Made by a program: the position numbers and the translations under genes | Assembly (NCBI RefSeq): GCF_006874765.1 | Contig: NZ_CP040841.1 | Coordinates: 235,001 to 247,500 of the forward strand | DNA: 12,500 bases | From: Leptospira weilii | Lineage (GTDB): Bacteria > Spirochaetota > Leptospiria > Leptospirales > Leptospiraceae | Direction: 5' to 3' | In this document: positions 1-12,500 of the stretch, in pieces | Layout: every line of letters starts with the position of its first letter | Numbering within the stretch: the stretch's first letter is position 1 | The notes under the pieces: model-generated | Seen by the model: only the letters and a program-made list of their open reading frames with translations | Database searches by the model: none | What the model was told of the DNA's origin: nothing

Positions 1-382
1 AATGGGAGAATTTCGCGAAATGATGGGAATGGAGTGAGTTCTTCCTTACTTCTCGTCTCAAACACTTTTTGCCCAGCTTGAAATTTTAGAATTTCAAATC
101 GAAAGGTTAGATTTGTTTTCGAACGATAGAAGTTATCTCAAAAATATCTTAGAATAATTTGATTCGGGATCAGCATTTTAAGCAAAGATAAAGTATTTTT
201 TTGAGTAGTTTCCAGTTCACTTAACGATCCGTATTCGAAATTAAACTTTATGTACATACAAATATGCCTTTTCCACTTTTTTAGAAACGAGAAAGAACAC
301 CAGAAAACTTGATTGAAGATTTTTTCCCAACTCTTAAACTTTTTGCATACCGTATATTCAGGAATCATCAACGCTAAATCCA
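1..382. other. Left-edge region without a supported gene
   Basis: I see no convincing gene here. On the plus strand, bases 2-37 read as a short hydrophilic tail (MGEFREMMGME then TGA). This could be the last codons of a gene entering from the left, but it is too short to judge. A minus-strand open frame (383 to 138) starts at TTG and gives a Lys/Phe-rich product with no recognisable domain, so I treat it as chance. The stretch is AT-rich and presumably carries the promoter of the gene starting at 383. I could not pick out a clear -35/-10 pair or a strong Shine-Dalgarno. Confidence 0.5.
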
Positions 383-1132
<750 letters not shown>

Positions 1133-1150
1133 AAAAAATGAATATTATAA

Positions 1151-1879
<729 letters not shown>

Positions 1880-1964
1880 AATTTGGTACGATTGAGAATT
1901 AGGATTTAAGAAAAAGAAGCCAATTTTTAAAATAAAAAGCTCAAGAGAAGTATATATTTTTGGC

Positions 1965-1979
1965 GTAAGAGTTCCCACA
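1965..1979. repeat. 15-bp intergenic repeat unit, GTGGGAACTC type
   Basis: Bases 1965-1979 (GTAAGAGTTCCCACA) are the exact reverse complement of 7932-7946 and resemble 8030-8045. All three copies are in gene-poor DNA, here just upstream of the LRR gene. Similar short imperfect palindromic units recur in Leptospira intergenic DNA as I recall them. No function is known to me. Confidence 0.5.
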
Positions 1980-2053
1980 CTTTAAGCGTTCAAAGCTCAC
2001 GGGTTAGAATTTAAGATTTTAAAGGTAACATCCGAGATAGGTTTTTTAAGTGT

Positions 2054-2148
2054 TACTCATCTCTACATAATAAAGTGTCTAAAATTCTGCGTCTAAACGT
2101 GGGATTTGTGCTCAAATTAACGGTACTCTATTTTATAGGGATCAGTAA
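2054..2148 (+). repeat. Left copy of a 95-bp inverted repeat flanking the hbpA operon
   Basis: These 95 bases match the reverse complement of 5795-5887 with 88 identities, 5 mismatches and 2 one-base gaps. The longest perfect blocks are 24 nt (starting TGTCTAAAATTC, 2076-2099) and 28 nt (starting TCAAATTAACGG, from 2112). Similarity stops sharply at both ends, so this is a discrete element and not a general duplication. It lies 105 bp before the first ATG of the heme operon, where the promoter or 5' leader should be. It has no coding potential. Candidate roles are a small non-autonomous mobile element, an inversion site, or a transcribed RNA element. Confidence 0.9.
2082..2107 (+). other. Hairpin within the left repeat copy
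   Basis: As RNA in the + sense, AAAUUCUGCGU (2082-2092) pairs with ACGUGGGAUUU (2097-2107) around the loop CUAA. This gives an 11-bp stem with three G-U pairs. The right copy keeps the same stem, with one G-U replaced by G-C. In the opposite sense the G-U pairs become A-C mismatches, so the fold favours the strand that is co-directional with the hbpA operon. No U-tract follows, so it is not a standard terminator. Confidence 0.5.
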
Positions 2149-2194
2149 AATAAACTCACAAGAACAGAAAATTCCTTCTCCTCACGCACGATTT

Positions 2195-2209
2195 TGAGTT
2201 TGACTCTCA
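2195..2209 (+). promoter_or_regulatory. Candidate Fur/PerR-like operator of the hbpA operon
   Basis: TGAGTTTGACTCTCA is an imperfect 7-1-7 dyad in which 5 of 7 positions pair. It ends 44 nt before ATG 2254. It shares the pattern TGAnnnTGAnnnTCA with the site upstream of heme oxygenase at 7832-7846. Fur-family repressors bind dyads of the TGATAATnATTATCA type, and the ends and centre here fit that shape while the inner bases do not. Which regulator would bind is inference. Confidence 0.4.
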
Positions 2210-2242
2210 TATTCACAATTTCAAGATAGGCTCAATTACTTA

Positions 2243-2247
2243 AGGAG
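2243..2247 (+). promoter_or_regulatory. Ribosome binding site for the first operon gene
   Basis: AGGAG lies 6 nt before ATG 2254. It is the only strong Shine-Dalgarno in the three-gene operon. The two downstream genes have weak sites and very short gaps, which suggests translational coupling from this first gene. Confidence 0.8.
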
Positions 2248-2253
2248 TACATT

Positions 2254-2847
2254 ATGAGAAATATTCAAAAATATGCGAAAATAGCAGTTACTTTTAGCCT
2301 CATCCTTGGGCTACTCTTAAGCTGCAAAAACGATAAGAACGATGACAAGAAAGACGGCGACGCTGCTGCTTCGATGCTTCTTTTGGCTTTAGTCAGCCTA
2401 ACCCCCAGTTATAACTGTTCCGCAACCGTCAAAGGCAAGGTCGCTTCCCTGCCTGCAATGACCGCAACCACTTCCGTTCAAACACTTATTTATGGCAAGG
2501 TTCCATTCGTAAATCATTCCATCGCAGCCGTTAAAGTTACAGATGCAGCTAATGGAACTAAAATTGTTTTTACCGGACGTAACGTTGCGGATTTTGACGA
2601 AGGAAGTTCCAACAATGAAAACGCTCCTTTGGTCTACAATGCCTCTTCTTGTGGGCTTTCCGATGTCGCTCAAGATACGACAAGATCAACTTACACGACA
2701 ACTAGCGAAGGCCAATACGGTTCCGCCGCAGGCGACGGTCCTTACACGTATACTCTGAATGCTACAAAAGGTAAAGATTACTATTTTGTTTTCTATCTTG
2801 CGAGTAGAACCTCCGAGCCTCCTGTGACTACGTTTCAACTACAATAA
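2254..2847 (+). CDS. Small lipoprotein of unknown function, first gene of the heme operon
   Basis: A 197-residue lipoprotein. The signal peptide ([20 protein letters not shown]) ends in the lipobox LLS-C with Cys24, followed by a highly charged tether ([12 protein letters not shown]). A short hydrophobic stretch follows ([13 protein letters not shown], about 37-49). From about residue 55 the protein is Thr/Ser/Ala-rich and beta-prone, with two further cysteines (C55, C133) that could form a disulfide. The C-terminus ([20 protein letters not shown]) reads like a beta-sandwich edge. I do not recognise a family. The gene is 13 nt upstream of the HmuY-like lipoprotein and leads the operon that ends with the heme receptor, so a surface role in heme capture or receptor assembly is a reasonable inference. 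Its single His (H88) and two Met after processing (M41, M69) are the obvious candidates if it binds heme directly. Confidence 0.85.
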   Translation: MRNIQKYAKIAVTFSLILGLLLSCKNDKNDDKKDGDAAASMLLLALVSLTPSYNCSATVKGKVASLPAMTATTSVQTLIYGKVPFVNHSIAAVKVTDAANGTKIVFTGRNVADFDEGSSNNENAPLVYNASSCGLSDVAQDTTRSTYTTTSEGQYGSAAGDGPYTYTLNATKGKDYYFVFYLASRTSEPPVTTFQLQ

Positions 2848-2860
2848 GATATCGATTCAA

Positions 2861-3553
<693 letters not shown>

Positions 3554-3557
3554 CCGT

Positions 3558-5660
<2,103 letters not shown>

Positions 5661-5697
5661 ATTTCGTTGAACCTCCAAAACAAAACTACTTGTAATG

Positions 5698-5716
5698 TTA
5701 TTTCGGAAATAATTTT
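5698..5716 (+). terminator. Possible weak terminator after hbpA
   Basis: TTATTTCGGAAATAA (5698-5712) is a perfect 6-bp inverted repeat with a 3-nt loop, followed by TTTT, 38 nt after the hbpA stop. The stem is short and almost all A-T, so it would be a poor terminator. If it leaks, the transcript would run into the right repeat copy at 5795. Confidence 0.3.
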
Positions 5717-5794
5717 CAAGGTAGTAATCGCGCGGCGCGTGAGGTTTGTCAAAGTGTAGAAACGCGACACAAATCGGATAAAAATGTCATCACA

Positions 5795-5887
5795 TTACTG
5801 ATCCTATAAAATAGAGTACCGTTAATTTGAACAGAAATCCCGCGTTTAGACGCAGAATTTTAGACATTCTATTATGTGAGATGAGTA
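5795..5887 (-). repeat. Right copy of the inverted repeat, between the two heme operons' 3' ends
   Basis: This is the reverse complement of 2054-2148, 93 nt long, with 88 identical positions. It lies 134 nt after the hbpA stop and 29 nt after the MFS stop. In the sense of the minus-strand hemO-MFS transcript it has the same orientation that the left copy has in the hbpA operon leader. The corresponding hairpin is at 5860-5835 (minus sense), with two G-U pairs. The two copies together bracket exactly the three-gene heme operon and nothing else. Confidence 0.9.
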
Positions 5888-5916
5888 GCCCAAATATAAA
5901 ATATTTTTAGAATATT

Positions 5917-7113
<1,197 letters not shown>

Positions 7114-7114
7114 A

Positions 7115-7792
<678 letters not shown>

Positions 7793-7797
7793 CCTGT

Positions 7798-7804
7798 ACC
7801 TCCT
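7798..7804 (-). promoter_or_regulatory. Strong ribosome binding site of heme oxygenase
   Basis: On the minus strand AGGAGGT lies 5 nt before the ATG at 7792. This fixes the start, and it is one of the best ribosome sites in the window. Confidence 0.85.
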
Positions 7805-7821
7805 GACAATACTGTGACAAT
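7804..7821 (-). repeat. Tandem ATTGTCA heptamers in the hemO leader
   Basis: On the minus strand ATTGTCA occurs twice (7821-7815 and 7810-7804), 11 bp apart, which is about one helical turn. The second copy touches the ribosome binding site. The repeat is between the candidate operator and the start codon. It could bind a dimeric regulator or be chance. Confidence 0.35.
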
Positions 7822-7831
7822 TCTTTTAATC

Positions 7832-11132
<3,301 letters not shown>

Positions 11133-11207
11133 AGAGTTTTTTTGCGTCATTTTAAATTCTAATTTCAAGTTCAGAACAAGAAACCTTTTCGAATCTCAGA
11201 CGGATTT

Positions 11208-12500
<1,293 letters not shown>

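Noticed and set aside
2054..2148. The 95-bp repeat as part of an insertion sequence
   Set aside because: No transposase or integrase frame is present between or beside the copies, and no target-site duplications are visible, so an autonomous IS is not supported. A non-autonomous element remains possible.
5729..5739. GC-rich near-palindrome CGCGCGGCGCG after hbpA
   Set aside because: It stands out in AT-rich DNA and might seem to be a terminator stem, but the arms do not pair well and no T-run follows.

Overview
The window reads as chromosomal DNA from a pathogenic Leptospira. The evidence is protein content: a close match in type and order to the L. interrogans chromosome II heme locus (HbpA-type TonB receptor and a mammalian-like heme oxygenase), spirochete-style lipoproteins with loose lipoboxes, AT-rich intergenic DNA, and imperfect GTGGGAACTC-type intergenic repeats. 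The species assignment rests on recognition, not on a search.

Layout. 1-382 holds no gene I can support. 383-1132 (+) is an exported protein of unknown function, and it converges on an LRR lipoprotein at 1151-1879 (-). After a 374-bp divergent intergenic region comes a tight three-gene operon (2254-5660, +): a small lipoprotein of unknown function, an HmuY-like lipoprotein, and a TonB-dependent heme receptor (hbpA). Converging on it is a two-gene operon on the minus strand (7792 to 5917): heme oxygenase, then a 12-TM MFS transporter that starts at TTG one base after the oxygenase stop. A 530-bp regulatory and repeat region follows. Then come two overlapping + genes, a membrane-anchored SGNH-like protein (8323-9894) and a GT-C-like polytopic protein (9894-11132). 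The window ends in a 5'-truncated HtrA-like PDZ protein (11208-12500, -) in which all three protease triad positions appear to be replaced.

How the genes work together. The centre (about 2050-7850) is a heme-iron module. Surface lipoproteins would capture heme, HbpA would move it across the outer membrane, and heme oxygenase would open the ring and release iron. The MFS protein is co-translated with the oxygenase and could move heme, a tetrapyrrole product or an iron complex across the inner membrane. No TonB/ExbB/ExbD and no ABC heme importer are present here.

Two structures tie the two heme operons together. First, a repeat of about 95 bp (93% identical) occurs in inverted orientation just upstream of the hbpA operon (2054-2148) and just past the 3' ends of both operons (5795-5887). 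In transcript terms it is in the same sense in the hbpA 5' leader and in the 3' trailer of the hemO-MFS operon, and it contains a hairpin whose G-U pairs are valid in that sense only. Second, both operons carry a 15-bp dyad of form TGAnnnTGAnnnTCA, 39 to 44 nt upstream of the first start codon, which resembles a Fur/PerR-type 7-1-7 operator. These two structures and the degenerate HtrA-like protein are the most notable things in the window.
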